NCBI GenBank assembly: GCA_947453775.1 | Contig: CANGHM010000034.1 | Coordinates: 1-6,149, forward strand | Length of the DNA: 6,149 nt | Source: Rickettsiales bacterium | GTDB taxonomy: Bacteria > Pseudomonadota > Alphaproteobacteria > Rickettsiales > Rickettsiaceae | Direction of reading: 5' to 3' | Part shown: piece after piece, positions 5,923 through 6,149 of the stretch | Layout: the number at the start of each line of letters is the position of its first letter | Numbering within the stretch: the first letter of the stretch is position 1 | Program-made: the position numbers and the translations under genes | The notes under the pieces: model-generated | What the model saw: the letters and a program-made list of their open reading frames with translations, nothing else | What the model was told of the DNA's origin: nothing | Databases searched by the model: none

Positions 5923-6149
5923 ATGTTAAGCGGTATTTTTAAACCTAAATTTTCATCTTCCGCTTACCCCGAAGAGACCATCAATATACTGCGCCTTATT
6001 CGCAGTGAAAATGTAGGAAATAGGACTTTTTTTGACCTAATTAAAATCTTTGGCACAGCAACTAATGCTATTAGCCACATCCAAGAGATGTCCATGCAAG
6101 GGGGGCGTAAAAAACCCATCAAGCTATGCTCCTTGGACAGCGCAAGCCA
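5923..6149 (+). CDS. dprA: DNA-processing protein DprA, 5' part only
   Basis: An open frame starts with ATG directly after the peroxiredoxin stop TAA (no intervening base) and runs off the window end, giving 75 complete codons. The segment ETINILRLIRSENVG (residues 18-32) followed by RTFFDLIKIFGTATNAI and QGGRKKPIKL is typical of the N-terminal helical (SAM/HhH-like) region of alphaproteobacterial DprA/Smf. DprA binds single-stranded DNA and loads RecA during natural transformation; the Rossmann-fold domain that defines the family lies outside the window, so it is not seen. There is no Shine-Dalgarno before the ATG other than coding sequence of the preceding gene, so translation is probably coupled to the peroxiredoxin. 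Whether the rest of the gene is intact cannot be judged here. Identification rests on resemblance of this N-terminus. Confidence 0.8.
   Translation, partial: MLSGIFKPKFSSSAYPEETINILRLIRSENVGNRTFFDLIKIFGTATNAISHIQEMSMQGGRKKPIKLCSLDSAS

Overview
The window is AT-rich and looks like a chromosomal piece of an alphaproteobacterium of the order Rickettsiales or a close relative. The evidence is a pccB-pccA pair of the alphaproteobacterial/mitochondrial propionyl-CoA carboxylase type, a DprA N-terminus like those I remember from Rickettsia-group proteins, and long non-coding spacers (about 0.5 and 0.9 kb) typical of those reduced, slowly decaying genomes. This assignment is from protein resemblance only; no rRNA or tRNA gene is visible.

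Layout, all genes on the + strand. (1) 1-2391: the 3' end of pccB (carboxyltransferase beta subunit, 5' end outside the window) overlaps complete pccA (biotin carboxylase plus biotin carrier alpha subunit) by four bases. (2) 2392-2892: a non-coding spacer with a small perfect inverted repeat and, near its end, a plausible promoter. (3) 2893-4413: a 506-residue protein with an N-terminal array of almost five 24-residue repeats followed by an alpha/beta-hydrolase (class 3 lipase-like) domain carrying a GHSLG nucleophile elbow. (4) 4414-5316: a non-coding spacer holding at least three diverged copies of a short repeat with inverted-repeat ends, which I do not recognise as a named family. (5) 5317-5922: a typical 2-Cys peroxiredoxin. 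(6) 5923 to the window end: the start of dprA, abutting the peroxiredoxin stop codon.

The two carboxylase subunits should assemble into one biotin-dependent acyl-CoA carboxylase. The most informative detail is in PccB: the residue that is Asp in canonical propionyl-CoA carboxylases (GGAYDVM) is Ile here (GGAYIVM). This is the position reported to control propionyl- versus acetyl-CoA preference in actinobacterial carboxylases, so the enzyme may make malonyl-CoA as well as, or instead of, methylmalonyl-CoA. The repeat-bearing hydrolase is the accessory gene of the window and a candidate secreted or host-directed enzyme. The peroxiredoxin and dprA are probably co-transcribed. I see no CRISPR array, transposase, tRNA or phage gene.
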